Source: an uncultured Marinicella sp. (GTDB taxonomy: Bacteria; Pseudomonadota; Gammaproteobacteria; Xanthomonadales; Marinicellaceae). Taken from it: DNA of 64,000 bases. Position numbers and translations under genes: made by a program. Shown piece by piece: positions 63,693 through 64,000 of the stretch. Location: assembly GCA_947502925.1 (NCBI GenBank), contig CANNBS010000001.1, positions 62,001 through 126,000 on the forward strand, written 5' to 3'. The notes beneath the pieces were generated by a model. The model ran no database searches and was not told the DNA's origin. It saw only the letters and a program-made list of their open reading frames with translations. Positions within the stretch are counted from its first letter, which is position 1. Each line of letters begins with the position of its first letter.

Positions 63693-64000
63693 ATGATAAA
63701 AACAATTTATATAATCTTGCTTCTACTCTTTAGTCAATGGGTGACGGCTAAAGTTGCTTATTTGCCACTGGTTGAAGTCAGCTATCCTTACCCAAAGAGA
63801 ACAGCAATAGCAATCATGGATTTAGATTCAGGTCAGTTCTTAAATCAACTCGAAATTGGCAGTCAAGTGGGGCCGGTTTTTTTAAATGATACAGGGCATC
63901 ATTTATATGCAGCAGCGAACTATGATAAAAGAATAGTACTTATTGATACTGGAACATTTGAAATTGAAACGGAATGGGATGGCTTACCTACTTATCCGGA
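63693..64000 (+). CDS. Secreted beta-propeller-like protein, N-terminal part (cut by window edge)
   Basis: The ATG at 63693 opens a frame that is still open at the window end (102 codons). It has a signal peptide (IKTIYIILLLLFSQWVTA) and then repeat-like sequence of the YVTN/YncE kind: AIMDLDSGQFLNQLEIGSQ, GHHLYAAANYDKRIVLIDTGTF, FEIETEWDGLPTYP. This looks like the first blades of a propeller. Function unknown. Confidence 0.75.
   Translation, partial: MIKTIYIILLLLFSQWVTAKVAYLPLVEVSYPYPKRTAIAIMDLDSGQFLNQLEIGSQVGPVFLNDTGHHLYAAANYDKRIVLIDTGTFEIETEWDGLPTYP

Noticed and set aside
1..64000. CRISPR arrays, insertion sequences, prophage or integrated elements
   Set aside because: No regularly spaced direct repeats, no transposase, integrase (other than XerD) or phage gene was seen. 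The tRNA-Leu is not followed by an integrase or a repeated tRNA end.

Overview
The window looks like a chromosomal segment of a marine-type gammaproteobacterium of moderate GC content. Gammaproteobacterial gene orders are present: xerD-dsbC, lptG-lptF facing pepA-valS, mutL-miaA, yicC-gmk. A six-gene TonB2-type energiser, two TonB-dependent receptors and large secreted peptidases, one ending in a short FxDGFE-like tail, suggest a heterotrophic member of the Xanthomonadales/Marinicella neighbourhood. That placement is inference from gene content only. I see no insertion sequence, prophage or CRISPR array.

Layout. 1-5.3 kb (minus strand): 5' part of purL, two tandem DsbC paralogues, xerD. 4-9.1 kb (minus): DUF3450-TtpC-ExbB-ExbD-TonB-TPR energiser. 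9.4-16.4 kb: RDD protein, lptFG, pepA-valS. 16.5-20.9 kb (plus): cyclophilin followed by a tightly overlapped MCE lipid-transport operon (STAS, permease, ATPase, MCE protein, PqiC-like lipoprotein) with a HolD-like gene at its end. 21-32.6 kb: secreted S8 peptidase, a small outer-membrane barrel, yicC-gmk, a broken or unusual lipoprotein gene, a methyltransferase, a TonB receptor and a sulfotransferase. 32.7-36.6 kb: TPR-sulfotransferase, RarD-like permease, hydrolase-OsmC fusion. 36.8-42.5 kb: dtd, miaA, mutL, argS, SPOR protein. 42.5-50.2 kb: secreted trypsin-like peptidase, LpxL-like acyltransferase, a regulatory RNA locus, clpB. 50.3-56.6 kb: GMC oxidoreductase and a peptide-type ABC transporter without a binding protein, with an MscS channel on the opposite strand. 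56.7-60.6 kb: a TPP riboswitch and four thiamine-salvage genes. 60.7-64 kb: tRNA-Leu(CAG), guanine deaminase, nitroreductase, tsaD, higBA, and the start of a beta-propeller-like secreted protein.

The most striking unannotated signal is in the 727-base gap between the LpxL-like gene and clpB. The minus strand at about 47160-46969 reads as a CsrB/RsmY/RsmZ-type RNA. It has nine GGA motifs, at least two of them displayed as AGGGA in clean hairpin loops, a cUUCGg terminator with eight U, a CATAAT -10 box, and an 18-bp TGT...ACA dyad centred about 63 bases upstream that resembles the GacA activator site of rsm genes. The other strong systems are the riboswitch-controlled thiamine uptake and phosphorylation operon and the MCE transporter that uses a PqiC-type lipoprotein. 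Regulatory DNA is also rich: two perfect TGTGA-N6-TCACA dyads, a sigma-32-type clpB promoter, a HigA-type operator over a leaderless higB start, and two complex palindromic intergenic elements.
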